Origin: Mucilaginibacter polytrichastri
GTDB lineage: Bacteria; Bacteroidota; Bacteroidia; Sphingobacteriales; Sphingobacteriaceae
Direction of reading: 5' to 3'
DNA length: 64,000 nucleotides
Assembly (NCBI RefSeq): GCF_001911425.1
Contig: NZ_MPPL01000001.1
Coordinates: forward strand, 5,232,871-5,296,870
The stretch's first letter is position 1, and every line of letters begins with the position of its first letter. Shown one piece after another: positions 43,614 through 52,380 of this stretch. Made by a program: the position numbers and the translations under genes. The notes under the pieces were generated by a model that made no database searches, had not been told where the DNA came from, and was given only the letters and a program-made list of their open reading frames with translations.

Positions 43614-45929
43614 TCAATTATTCTTATCTATATATAAAATGTCACATTTTACCTCAAATCTTTTTCTTTCGTTTGGTTGAGGTAGGAAACTCTGTTCTAT
43701 TGCAGGAGGAATAGGAATGAAAATTCTATTCTTCATGATAATGGTACAAGTTTCAAATGTTCCACCACCCGAACCATCACTTATGAGATTTTGTGTTTGA
43801 AGATCATAGTAAAGTCCGAATTGTCCCGAATGATGCTCAAAAATAAAGAGTGCCTTCTGCCCACCCCATACAATAGATGTTCTATGTGGCTGCAAGAAAA
43901 AATCGCCACGTTCATTTTTAATTTTATCTGTTATTGCCAAAAAACACCTGTATCCTTTCAGAGGTTGTTCATTTATATCAATCGTTAACACTTTTCTTTC
44001 TGTTGAAACATCTAAACGTTGAATAGCAGGTAAAGGGCCAAAATTAGCATCTTCTTTTTGTCCAATTATTATTTCATTCTCCAAGACGTCAGGAACAATG
44101 TCTCTTACATGAGCAGTTGCACTAAAATCTAAAATTTGGGAACTTTTCACTAAGGCCTTTCCAGCGCGATCTGAAGCTTGTTGGAAGGATACTCTTCCAA
44201 TTAAATAATCTTGCCAGATTGAAGTGAGACTATCAAGATCCTCATTATCGTATTCGAAAATTTCTCTCGTTCGATTAATGGTTTTTAGAAATGCTTCCGC
44301 GCCTTGCCTGGTTGAACTCGGTACCAAGTCAGCCACCCGAGGAAAAATGACATTCCTAACAAAATCTTTTACCATGTGGCCAAATGCATTGTATTCATTT
44401 TCAAAAATGCCTAAGATTAATTGAACGCTAGATCCGTTTGGATCTAAACAAATTTCAATTGGAACACTTTGATTGGTTACTAAAATTGGTAACCCATGCG
44501 TGATTACTCCGAATTTAATATCGGCTTCAAGAAAATAATCTACTGATAGAACTGAAGCAATTCTAAAAGCTAATGCGCTTTGAGAAATGGATAGGTCATT
44601 ATTAGGTATAAGTTTTATTACCTTGGGTTCATCCGACAACTCTTCAATATTACAAAATTGTCTTAAATAACCAAGCTCACAATCTCTTCGAGGATAATTT
44701 CTCGATATCATTATAATTGGGCGGTCTTCTGATGCGTGTTGAATAGTTGCATTGTCTGTTCCATGATATACTAATAAGGGAGATATTTTAGAACGTGTGA
44801 CTAAATCTCTTAAGGCAATGGAATTTCCCGGTTCTATTCGTGCTTGCAAATAGGAACATAAATCAAATCGTTGATGTTGAGCTGCCCAAGAAACAAAATA
44901 GGAGTTTGAATTACTCTCAGGCCTATTGCCAATTTTAAGGGAAATTAATCTGTCCAATAGAGTAACTATTCTTTGCAATAAATTTACACTATCGGTTGTT
45001 AAAGCCTCTCTACCCGCTGTTGGTTGTAAAAACAAAAAGTCTGCGATTCCTCCTAATTGATACGAAGAAGAAACGGCAGTAACTGCTAGTCCGAAACCGC
45101 TACGAAGTGTTTGTAATGACGACTGTCCTTGTCTTAATACCATTTTTCCCTCAAGTTGCTGAGATCCATAAATGATGTTTGTTACTACTATTCTAATGTC
45201 TCCATTGAAAGCTCCGGTAAGTTGTATGCTTGCGTAGAAACCTTCACCTAAATCAACATTGTTTTCTTTAAACTCCCATGTTAATGGAAAAGTTGGTATT
45301 GAATTTTCAATTGGTCTTTGACTTACATTTATGCCATTAAGATTAACATTGATTGTGAGGTGGCCTACAAATTGTGATATATATGTTACTGCTTCTTGAA
45401 CATTAATAAACTTATCGGGCTGTATAACTGCTGTAATAAATGTACCTGGATTCCCCGTCGTTGGTATATTTTCAAAGACTATGCAGTCTTCTGTTACTGA
45501 GAGTGTTGATCTTGAAGCGCTACATGATGTTCGCTCTCCATTTTTAGCGCTTTCAGATTCGACAATAAGATCCTCTGCAATGCCAAAATTAGCCATTGCT
45601 CCAATACCAAAAGTCCCTACTACACCTGCTGCCTGTGCTTCTTTAGTATTTTTACTACTAGAGCCAGCCCGCCAAAAATGATTTCTCAAGTCTTCACTAC
45701 TCATGCCAATGCCATTGTCTCTAACAGTAATTTTTCCAGGCTCAATAGTTATATCAATTTGAGCATCGAAAGATTGTCCCAGGTATTTTCGCAGCAATAT
45801 AGCATCATAAGAGTTCTGAACATTTTCTCTAAGTAAGGCAAAAGGTGTTGGGTATATTTGCGAAGCAAGAACTTCAATTACCCTGCTTATTTCTATGGAA
45901 AATGGAATTTTATTATTTGCTTCAGCCAT
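43614..45929 (-). CDS. GHKL (Hsp90/MutL-type) ATPase protein
   Basis: This 771-aa protein has a complete N-terminal Bergerat ATPase fold: N box RENVQNSYDA (Glu35, Asn39, Asp42), G1 DNGIGMS (71-77) and G2 GTFGIGAMANF (105-115). An Hsp90/MutL-like transducer region follows, and then about 450 residues of unknown fold. I start at the ATG at 45929, since it overlaps the phosphoesterase stop by eight bases; both are surely one operon. No histidine-kinase or DNA-repair motif is present. GHKL ATPases recur in bacterial defence genes, so that role is plausible but inferred. Confidence 0.8.
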   Translation of the reverse strand: MAEANNKIPFSIEISRVIEVLASQIYPTPFALLRENVQNSYDAILLRKYLGQSFDAQIDITIEPGKITVRDNGIGMSSEDLRNHFWRAGSSSKNTKEAQAAGVVGTFGIGAMANFGIAEDLIVESESAKNGERTSCSASRSTLSVTEDCIVFENIPTTGNPGTFITAVIQPDKFINVQEAVTYISQFVGHLTINVNLNGINVSQRPIENSIPTFPLTWEFKENNVDLGEGFYASIQLTGAFNGDIRIVVTNIIYGSQQLEGKMVLRQGQSSLQTLRSGFGLAVTAVSSSYQLGGIADFLFLQPTAGREALTTDSVNLLQRIVTLLDRLISLKIGNRPESNSNSYFVSWAAQHQRFDLCSYLQARIEPGNSIALRDLVTRSKISPLLVYHGTDNATIQHASEDRPIIMISRNYPRRDCELGYLRQFCNIEELSDEPKVIKLIPNNDLSISQSALAFRIASVLSVDYFLEADIKFGVITHGLPILVTNQSVPIEICLDPNGSSVQLILGIFENEYNAFGHMVKDFVRNVIFPRVADLVPSSTRQGAEAFLKTINRTREIFEYDNEDLDSLTSIWQDYLIGRVSFQQASDRAGKALVKSSQILDFSATAHVRDIVPDVLENEIIIGQKEDANFGPLPAIQRLDVSTERKVLTIDINEQPLKGYRCFLAITDKIKNERGDFFLQPHRTSIVWGGQKALFIFEHHSGQFGLYYDLQTQNLISDGSGGGTFETCTIIMKNRIFIPIPPAIEQSFLPQPNERKRFEVKCDILYIDKNN

Positions 45930-47403
45930 GGTTTGTGATCTGTATTTGTATTTCAATTCTCTTTCTTAATTCGTCTTCTGTAGCCTTGGGCAAACCTAGT
46001 TTATCACCAAAAGTATCAAGCATTTTTTTTGCCTCAGAATAGTTATGGATATTATTGAAAGATTCAACTTTTAGTATAAGCTCAAAGATGTTTAACGGTG
46101 GGTCAATTACAGAAAGTATACTGGGCCAGTCAGAAGCAGATTGGGCCGCCTTTAAGAAAAGCTGTCGTTGATAGCCTTCTTGACTTAAGTTTAGTTTAAG
46201 TAAAATCTTAATAGTTTCTTTAGGGCTACCATTCATTAACAGGAACTCTGCACTTTCGGTCAATTCTCTAATTTTAGCCCCTTCAACATTTACGTTCTTG
46301 CCTAAGACATTTTTAGAATTCTCCCAATTTAGGTCTGTATAACTGTTACCTCCTAATTCATGAAATCTTCCAGGGGAAAACAAATTGGAAATTCTCATTT
46401 CTCTAACATGAACCCTTACGCTTTTTAAATCCTTGGAAATCTCTAAAATGTTATATTGTCTAGGTACTCCGGTTGGTAGATCATATCGGCCAGCGCAAAG
46501 TGAGCCGGCACTTACAACTGCCATTCTTTCCTGATCAGGAAGCCATACTTGATATGGAGCTACCTGTGCTTTATGCTGGTGGCCGTAGACACCCAATCGA
46601 AAATTTCTTCCAATCATACTCTTAACAACATCTATATCCATATAGTCAGATCTGTAAGGCGGTCCCTCTATATTATGATGCCATACCGCCATAAGTAAAT
46701 CGAATGATCCTATATCTTTTAGTTCTAAATAACTGCGGGCAATTACTTCTTTACGGATCATTCCATGAAAAGCAAAACAATCGTTTCCATAACATGAGTT
46801 ATAAGCAGCTATGGCTATTTTACCGTCAAATAGTTTATATAAATTGGCATCAGACTTTGGCTTAACACTTAATAAACCACTAACTCCCGCATAGAATTGT
46901 TCGAAAAAATTCCAGTATTCATCTAAGCGTTTCTCATAAAGTTCAGTATCTACTATTTTATAAGCAACCTGTTCTTTCCAGTCCCATCGAAAAAGTGAAT
47001 GTTCGTTAAGCAGTTGTTGGGAAAAGTCCTTAGGTATTTCACTTTTCTCTAATCGTTTCATTGCACTAAAGGCAGTGTTCCAATCAATATCATGATTACC
47101 AGGCACGATCACAACTTTAGATTTATCTCCATCAAGAAACCTATTAGTTAGTTCATTGAGAAATTCTAAAGCAGTGTTATATTGATTTTTTAAACTAGCT
47201 TGATAATTTGCCGACCCCAACGAAACTCCCTGAATAAAATCTCCACTGACAATTATCGCCTCAGGGATAGGAATTTTAGGGCTTTCTTTGATATATCGCT
47301 CTCTATCGAGAATCAACGAAGACAAAAGTTCATCATTTGAAATCGGATCATGCAGAGACCTGTGAAGGTCTGAGATATGCAATATCGAATAAGAATCATT
47401 CAT
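45922..47403 (-). CDS. Calcineurin-like metallophosphoesterase
   Basis: This 493-aa protein has all metallophosphoesterase motifs: ISDLH (Asp12, His14), GDF (Asp55), GNHD (102-105), a His pair in MAVWHHN and GHQH in GVYGHQHKAQV. The catalytic domain covers about 1-340. The C-terminal 130 residues are helical and repeat-like (SPKETIKILLKL, SEAKKMLDTFG), perhaps TPR-type. Such enzymes cut phosphodiesters, including nucleic acids and cyclic nucleotides. Its stop overlaps the GHKL ATPase start by eight bases, indicating a functional pair. Confidence 0.85.
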   Translation of the reverse strand: MNDSYSILHISDLHRSLHDPISNDELLSSLILDRERYIKESPKIPIPEAIIVSGDFIQGVSLGSANYQASLKNQYNTALEFLNELTNRFLDGDKSKVVIVPGNHDIDWNTAFSAMKRLEKSEIPKDFSQQLLNEHSLFRWDWKEQVAYKIVDTELYEKRLDEYWNFFEQFYAGVSGLLSVKPKSDANLYKLFDGKIAIAAYNSCYGNDCFAFHGMIRKEVIARSYLELKDIGSFDLLMAVWHHNIEGPPYRSDYMDIDVVKSMIGRNFRLGVYGHQHKAQVAPYQVWLPDQERMAVVSAGSLCAGRYDLPTGVPRQYNILEISKDLKSVRVHVREMRISNLFSPGRFHELGGNSYTDLNWENSKNVLGKNVNVEGAKIRELTESAEFLLMNGSPKETIKILLKLNLSQEGYQRQLFLKAAQSASDWPSILSVIDPPLNIFELILKVESFNNIHNYSEAKKMLDTFGDKLGLPKATEDELRKRIEIQIQITNHG

Positions 47404-47760
47404 TAATATCGACTTTACAATTATTAAATAATATCGACGAATAAAGGACTAAATCGTTATGCTGTAAAACGCGCATTATATATGAATAAGGAGTTAGTGT
47501 TAATGCACCAATATATAAAATCTTAACTGAAGAACACTATGGTGTTTTAACGGTATTTGCACGAAATACTTATTACTGCCTAATGATGTAGTGCCATCTT
47601 GTTTGTGTTTATATTAAACTTTATCGAATCATATAGTATTGCTTAGTAAGCTTAAACTATTATTAAAGTTACCTTGGTTCGGTAATTTAGTTTGAGCAAA
47701 TATTAGCAAAGTCGTTTTCAGTCCATTAGGGGATATGAGGGGATTTTGTTAAAGGAGTAG
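47404..47760. other. AT-rich spacer upstream of the phosphoesterase gene
   Basis: This 357-base, strongly AT-rich region has no coding frame. It must contain the promoter of the phosphoesterase/ATPase operon (minus strand) and probably that of the structured RNA (plus strand), but I found no clean TAnnTTTG box with a -33 partner. Confidence 0.45.
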
Positions 47761-48255
47761 TTCTGCGAGACGACTGCGAGTTGAGCAAATGGTCTTCAGA
47801 AAGAAGCTCGCAAGAGCGATCTGAAGAATGCTTCACTAAGGCTTGGCGCTGGTTTTGACGTGCAAGGGAATGAGCGTAGGCCTGAAACCCGTGACATAGC
47901 CTGAAGCCATTTGCGATGGCGCAGGCGAGCCTAATATGGGGACTGTCTGAATGAAATGGTAATACAGCGTAGCGGAATGCTATTGAAGGCAGAGATAAGT
48001 TCCGTGAGGAATGACTTTGCGAAAAGCAGCAATCGTGACAGTCTGTGTTAACAGTGAACCTTTAGTGTGCTGCAAGCTTACTAAAGTGAACGAAGACTGG
48101 CGATATTGATGTTGAGCTTACTAATGACGAACACCTATCTTCCTGGTGTGTGGATGGCCTCTGCGCTATGGCAATGAAGAACAGAGTGAGCCTTTCCCGT
48201 TGTAAGCAACCCGAGCGGGGAGGGCTCATGATGGTTCTGATCGCATTCAGTTTTT
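47761..48255 (+). ncRNA. Probable large structured RNA (about 490 nt)
   Basis: This GC-richer block without open frames is packed with helices. They include 47793-47800/47820-47827 (8 bp) capped by GCTC-GCAA-GAGC; 47906-47910/47916-47920 inside 47900-47903/47922-47925; 47941-47947/48037-48043 (7 bp, long range); 48000-48011 (TTCC-GTGA-GGAA); 48060-48066/48080-48086; 48131-48135/48145-48149; and an 11-bp stem 48188-48198/48217-48227 enclosing GTTG-TAAG-CAAC. The two GNRA loops exist only on the plus strand. It ends at a T5 run. I recognise no known RNA family (not RNase P, tmRNA or a group II domain V). Confidence 0.6.
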
Positions 48256-48606
48256 AAACGTCCTTACAATCTCTTTATAATCCAACACTGTTACCCTCCC
48301 ACTTCGTTTAAGTACCTTGATTTGAAAACTGCCTTTCAGTTTATATAACGAATCTCCAACGTCGATAAGATTTTCCCATTCTGACCAAAGTTCTAAAATA
48401 TGTCCATCAGATACTCTCACAGTCTTAGTATTATGGTTCTGCGTTTGATGATATATCGAGTCAGCCGTCCCATGAAATGCTTCAAGTGCTGCCTCTTGCA
48501 GTATTAGTTCTTTTGCACTCGGACCTTTACTGCTAACCCAGTACAGAATTACTACTAAAGCAATGCAAGCGAAGCGGAATACGTGCCAAAAGGTTATCTT
48601 ATTCAT
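48247..48606 (-). CDS. Membrane-anchored hypothetical protein, 119 aa
   Basis: This small protein has one N-terminal transmembrane helix (WHVFRFACIALVVILYWVSS) and a soluble, probably periplasmic part rich in polar residues. No family recognised. Its stop codon lies at the 3' end of the convergent structured RNA. Confidence 0.6.
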   Translation of the reverse strand: MNKITFWHVFRFACIALVVILYWVSSKGPSAKELILQEAALEAFHGTADSIYHQTQNHNTKTVRVSDGHILELWSEWENLIDVGDSLYKLKGSFQIKVLKRSGRVTVLDYKEIVRTFKN

Positions 48607-48908
48607 TTATAATTGCAACACGCTGTAATGATTACAGCATCTAATGTAATGCATTTTATCAAAGGAATCAATTCGATATAAGCAACAGAAGCGGGGAAGG
48701 CAAGTGTGGGCTTATGGTAGGTGTATCAAACTTTGTATTCCGGCTTTACACATTTGTAGTACTCGGTGCCGAAGATATTATATTGGTGATACAACATTTT
48801 TGCACAAACCATTGAAAGTTTGTTATACTGTAGATACAAGAAGAGCCTACCCAATCAGGTAAGCTCCCCATTACTGCGTGTTAACTTTTAAAAGGTAAAG
48901 CCTCGTAA
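48607..48908. other. Intergenic region with a terminator-like hairpin
   Basis: This 302-base spacer contains the hairpin GAGC-C-TACC/GGTA-A-GCTC (48843-48866), probably the terminator of the FISUMP lipoprotein gene on the minus strand. It also contains GTTAACTTTTAAAA at 48881-48894, a motif repeated twice more in the element. The rest shows nothing. Confidence 0.5.
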
Positions 48909-49616
48909 TCAATTGTCTTTAACAAAGCGCAAGCTAAAGTAGAGTTGATCCACGGTGTTACCTTTGAATACTGAGGCATAATCCTCAGTACTACCATCAG
49001 TAAACTTATAATTGCTAAGCTCTAAAGCATAATGATGTGTTGTGTTGATTCCACCTTCCACTGTACTTGCAAGTACGTCAGATGCCCAGAAATCGGTGTA
49101 ATGACCAACCCCAGAATATGCAGGCAGTTGAGGTGTGCGAGTGATAATGTAAGAGCTTACCCCAACAGGATAGGCATTGAAGCCTAACATATTCGTTCCA
49201 TTTATATAAGTCCAGACTGTTACGGAACGTAGTTTGGTACTTGCGGTGCCGTCTACTGTAATGTCACCATCAGAATTTGTTGAGGTTGTCCCTGCTGCTT
49301 TCAGCAAGTCTATAAAGTCCTGTCGGGTTGGTAGCCTCCAACCTATAGGTAATGAAATTGCTTTAGCCTGTGCCATTGTATAGAGCTTACCATAGGTAGC
49401 ATTGTTCGTTGAGCTAAATGCGTAATTGACACCACCAGTACCGTTATAATTTGATGATGTCCAGGTCTTGGTGCCTATTTTGACAATAGGGTAATCTGTC
49501 CCACCAATGGTAACGGAGGTTGGCGTAGGTGTAGTTGGTGTAGCATCGTTGCTGCCACCTTTAGAGCATGAGAATAGTGTTAAGGCTGTTAGAGCCAGTA
49601 GAGCGATCTTCTTCAT
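48909..49616 (-). CDS. FISUMP-domain lipoprotein
   Basis: This 235-aa lipoprotein has lipobox LFSC (Cys17), a Gly/Thr/Pro linker and a Fibrobacter-succinogenes-major-paralogous (FISUMP) domain. The hallmarks are IGTKTWTSSNYN, LPIGWRLPTRQDFIDLL and the C-terminal YFSLRFVKDN. Such proteins sit on the surface of Bacteroidota and related phyla; their role is unknown. As cargo on a mobile element it may alter the cell surface. Confidence 0.88.
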   Translation of the reverse strand: MKKIALLALTALTLFSCSKGGSNDATPTTPTPTSVTIGGTDYPIVKIGTKTWTSSNYNGTGGVNYAFSSTNNATYGKLYTMAQAKAISLPIGWRLPTRQDFIDLLKAAGTTSTNSDGDITVDGTASTKLRSVTVWTYINGTNMLGFNAYPVGVSSYIITRTPQLPAYSGVGHYTDFWASDVLASTVEGGINTTHHYALELSNYKFTDGSTEDYASVFKGNTVDQLYFSLRFVKDN

Positions 49617-49690
49617 TTGGATTGATCTGTAAAGTTTAAGTGTATGTAGAATTGTTATTTAAAGCACGTGAAGTTTTATCAAGTGATCAC

Positions 49691-49882
49691 CTATTTCAAT
49701 TCTGGAGGGTCGGCAATGAACATGGCGACGATCCAAAGTGGGATAACGCCGATGAGGAATACTGTTCGTGCGGTGACTGACCAGATCGTAAAATCAGAAT
49801 TGAGTTGTGTAAAAGAAACGCCTGCATAGAATAAGGCAACGAGGAAGGCATAGATCAACCAGCCTTTGGTTTTAACGGACAT
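49691..49882 (-). CDS. Small two-helix membrane protein, 63 aa
   Basis: This is a 63-aa protein with two transmembrane helices (about 8-24 and 36-56) and a short acidic C-terminus (ADPPELK). The basic N-terminus suggests both ends are cytoplasmic. No family recognised. It lies upstream of the FISUMP gene on the same strand and may be co-transcribed. Confidence 0.55.
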   Translation of the reverse strand: MSVKTKGWLIYAFLVALFYAGVSFTQLNSDFTIWSVTARTVFLIGVIPLWIVAMFIADPPELK

Positions 49883-50195
49883 TGGTAAAAGGTTCTATTA
49901 CCGATTAGTCCTCAATCGGTGGGTTTATAACACGGAAGCGCCTGGACTAAACTAAATTTATCGTACCAGAGGCTCGGCAAAGGGCCCGTATAACAACAAA
50001 CAAGTCTTCGTCCAGACGCTTCGCGCCGGACGTTGATCTCATTTGTTCTGTTATACTTATGAATTTTGCCGATTCCTGGTACAGAACAAATAAAGCAACG
50101 CTTTATAATCTTAATGATATGTAGTAGTAATGATACTGTCTATTTAGTTCCTCCTGTGTTGATTTGGAGCAAAGGTAAACAGTATCAGTGATAGG
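49883..50195. other. Intergenic region carrying a large hairpin
   Basis: This 313-base region has no gene. It holds ACCGAT/ATCGGT (49900-49920), a TTAGTCC/GGACTAA pair that would interlock with it, and the nested 120-base inverted repeat described separately. Confidence 0.55.
49963..50082. repeat. 120-base nested inverted repeat, attC-like
   Basis: Successive arms pair perfectly: GTACCAG/CTGGTAC (49963-49969, 50076-50082), CGGCAAA/TTTGCCG (49975-49981, 50065-50071), GTATAACA/TGTTATAC (49988-49995, 50049-50056) and ACAAA/TTTGT, topped by a CGTCC/GGACG stem with CGCTTCGCG. The GTATAAC...GTTATAC boxes and bulged upper stem recall integron attC sites, though no integron integrase is present. Alternatives are an oriT or a structured RNA. 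Confidence 0.55.
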
Positions 50196-50696
50196 TTAAG
50201 CGACCTTGCGCAATTTTCTTTTAATTGCTTTGGGCTTGTGCTTAATGTGATGGAAGATGTGGTTCTTCAGACCGACTTCCTCTAAGAACTCGTAGAACTC
50301 TGAGCATTCAGTTACAATGTAGTCTGTCCTGACGCAATCCTCAATATTGATCGCTGTGGTAGTTGACATAGTTACCTTATAAAGAATGCGTAGAAACATC
50401 CCTGACAATGGTTCATATTCCAGGAAGCCGGGCTGGCTGTCACAGCCAAAGTTGATGGCAAGCTTATCGTCCTTATGACATTCAAGGCGCATGTATAGTA
50501 ACGGGTTGATGAACTCGTGAACAATGGTGCCCTCGATGATTGGTACCTTGTCTTCACGGATCAGGCTGTAACGATGCGGGTCTTCAGGCAGTGTTGCCAA
50601 TAACGCTTTAGTTTGTTTTAAGACCTCGAAATATGCTGCCTTAACGCAATCATTATAAGTTAAGCCTCGTAGGTCTGTAGTGATGGTACTTTTCAT
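50196..50696 (-). CDS. Hypothetical protein, 166 aa
   Basis: This cytosolic protein of unknown family has a basic C-terminus (HHIKHKPKAIKRKLRKVA) that could bind nucleic acid. Its start overlaps by one base the end of the 71-aa gene upstream, so the two are probably coupled. It lies in the element's minus-strand block of small genes. Confidence 0.55.
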   Translation of the reverse strand: MKSTITTDLRGLTYNDCVKAAYFEVLKQTKALLATLPEDPHRYSLIREDKVPIIEGTIVHEFINPLLYMRLECHKDDKLAINFGCDSQPGFLEYEPLSGMFLRILYKVTMSTTTAINIEDCVRTDYIVTECSEFYEFLEEVGLKNHIFHHIKHKPKAIKRKLRKVA

Positions 50697-50911
50697 TATT
50701 GTAATTGGTTGAAGTAGTTGATTTCAATTAGTCTGATTAGCGGAACGAAGTAGGCAGAATCAAGGTAAGGCTGATCTCCAAAGGCTTGATGTAAGTAGCA
50801 TTCTTGCCTGAACCAATCGTATTCCATAAGCTCTTGCACAAATGGCCACTCTACGAGTACGTAAGTGCCGGTTGAGATTTTATCGATGATCGCTGATAGT
50901 GGTGTACTCAT
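50696..50911 (-). CDS. Hypothetical protein, 71 aa
   Basis: This 71-aa protein starts MSTPLSAIIDKISTG; it is aromatic-rich and soluble. I chose the ATG at 50911 because the longer frame would read through a terminator-like hairpin (50931-50962). TTAAAAGTTAACC sits five bases before this start and recurs in the element. It is coupled to the 166-aa gene by a one-base overlap. Function unknown. Confidence 0.5.
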   Translation of the reverse strand: MSTPLSAIIDKISTGTYVLVEWPFVQELMEYDWFRQECYLHQAFGDQPYLDSAYFVPLIRLIEINYFNQLQ

Positions 50912-50930
50912 TAGGTTAACTTTTAAAATG

Positions 50931-50962
50931 AAAAAGCCTGAACGGTTTTGTCGCTCAGGCTT
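50931..50962 (-). terminator. Intrinsic terminator
   Basis: The minus strand forms AAGCCTGA/TCAGGCTT with a 13-base loop followed by T5, 26 bases after the stop of the 169-aa gene. Confidence 0.75.
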
Positions 50963-50987
50963 CATTGGGTTATGTGAAATGGGTTAA

Positions 50988-51497
50988 TTAAGCTTGCTGT
51001 GCAGCATCAAAGCTGAGGATAGAGAAATATTTGGGATCGTCTTTGTAATACTGCCTCATGTCTTTGAAATAATTTGCCATGCTGTGTTCGATGGGTTTAG
51101 CCTTGCCGACAGTTCCAAGCATGGCTGCAATGGTCTCTTTAAACGGACTATCATCTATGTGGTAGTGTATTTCATACTCAAAGAAATGGTTACACTCTAA
51201 TTCCATATATAAGGTACTGCATGCGATGATGTGCATAGTGCATGGGTTCTCAGAGTTATCATGTCGCCAATCTCTGTCATAGAAATATTCATTCTGCTGT
51301 GCATAGAGCTTGCGGATTTTATTACGGATGGTCATGAAATGCTTCTCATGAAGCCAATTGATGCCAATGTTGTTCTTGCCCATGTGATGGTACTTAGCAA
51401 CCTTCCAGCGTTTAGCAACGCGATATTTTCTTATAGGCGTTTCAGGCTCTTCGGGTATGAACTTGTAGAGCTTGTTGGGATTGAACTCAAAATGCAT
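50988..51497 (-). CDS. Hypothetical protein, 169 aa
   Basis: This cytosolic, Lys/Tyr/His-rich protein (starts MHFEFNPNKLYKF) has no family I can name. Several His and Cys residues (ENPCTMHIIACS) might bind metal, but there is no clear motif. It is followed by a terminator and preceded by a possibly structured leader. Confidence 0.5.
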   Translation of the reverse strand: MHFEFNPNKLYKFIPEEPETPIRKYRVAKRWKVAKYHHMGKNNIGINWLHEKHFMTIRNKIRKLYAQQNEYFYDRDWRHDNSENPCTMHIIACSTLYMELECNHFFEYEIHYHIDDSPFKETIAAMLGTVGKAKPIEHSMANYFKDMRQYYKDDPKYFSILSFDAAQQA

Positions 51498-52013
51498 GGT
51501 TAAAGGTTGTTAGTGGGTGATTGGAAAAGTTAACTTTTAAGGATGATGAGACAGTTGGCATGCTTCTTAGATAGGCTGTGAGGTAACTTTGCGCTACGCT
51601 ATAAAGTCCGCTTTTTGCGGATCGACAAACAGCCTGAGCGTGCTCAAGCCATATATAAAATGAATTTTCCAGAGTGAAGGTTCGGGGCGTGTAATCAGAC
51701 CCAGTGTCATGTTCAAACCATGCACAACTTTTCAAATTGGTAAATGGTTACCAAAAGCAGTGGGCTATATATGAGTCGCTTCTAAATAGTTCAAGGGCGG
51801 GGGAAATTGGATACAGATACGCATATGTGGATGGGTACCTATGATCTAATGCATTGCGTGATTAGCATTAAAATTGTAGAATAACGTTAATACTGGTGTG
51901 CCCTTATGCCATGCTTGAAGATATAATCTTTTATGCTATCAGATTCCAATATTGTTTATATTAGACGTATCTTATAATTACTTCAACTCACTTTGACTTT
52001 GCGCAATACTAAT
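51498..52013. other. 516-base region with a possible structured leader
   Basis: I see no convincing gene (a short minus-strand frame here has poor coding character). The part 51573-51650 folds: AGGCTGT/ACAGCCT (51573-51579, 51629-51635) enclosing TCCGC-TTTTT-GCGGA (51607-51621), followed by GAGC-GT-GCTC. GTTAACTTTTAA lies at 51529-51540, 32 bases before the 169-aa start. Confidence 0.45.
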
Positions 52014-52307
52014 ATGATAACAACATTAGAAGAACTTAATCAGAAGATCGACGAACTTAAAGCAAAACGAAACGTCAGTAAGGTTATCATTACAACTCAT
52101 GATAACTTTTACAAGATAGATGCATATTACATAGGCGCAGTAATGATTCCCGGTAAGATTATTGTAGATCCAAAAACTAGAAATGCTGTATTGATGAGAG
52201 GCCCTATACTAGTAGAAAGCTTTGAAATTAGAAAGCACATAATTAAAGTATCTGAAGGCGACTTGAATAAGGAACTTCTTTTAAGTGAGTACACTTTCTC
52301 ATCATGA
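52014..52307 (+). CDS. Hypothetical protein, 97 aa
   Basis: This is a 97-aa soluble protein with an N-terminal helix (TTLEELNQKIDELKAKRN) and a beta-rich remainder. No family recognised. The ATG at 52014 starts the helix cleanly. It points at the palindrome array in front of which the helicase gene ends. Confidence 0.5.
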   Translation: MITTLEELNQKIDELKAKRNVSKVIITTHDNFYKIDAYYIGAVMIPGKIIVDPKTRNAVLMRGPILVESFEIRKHIIKVSEGDLNKELLLSEYTFSS

Positions 52308-52380
52308 AATTAGTATTCACTAACCATTGAGATTAAACTATTAGTAAAAGTAAGATTGCGGTATACCATTTGCTGATACC

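Noticed and set aside
47761..48255. Group II intron, RNase P RNA or tmRNA
   Set aside because: No domain V hairpin with AGC triad, no intron-encoded protein, no GAGGAAAGTCC-type RNase P core and no tmRNA ends. The last hairpin (48188-48227) is longer than domain V and has a different loop.
51487..51735. Minus-strand frame of 82 codons
   Set aside because: Overlaps the start of the 169-aa gene, crosses the structured-looking region and has no protein-like pattern.
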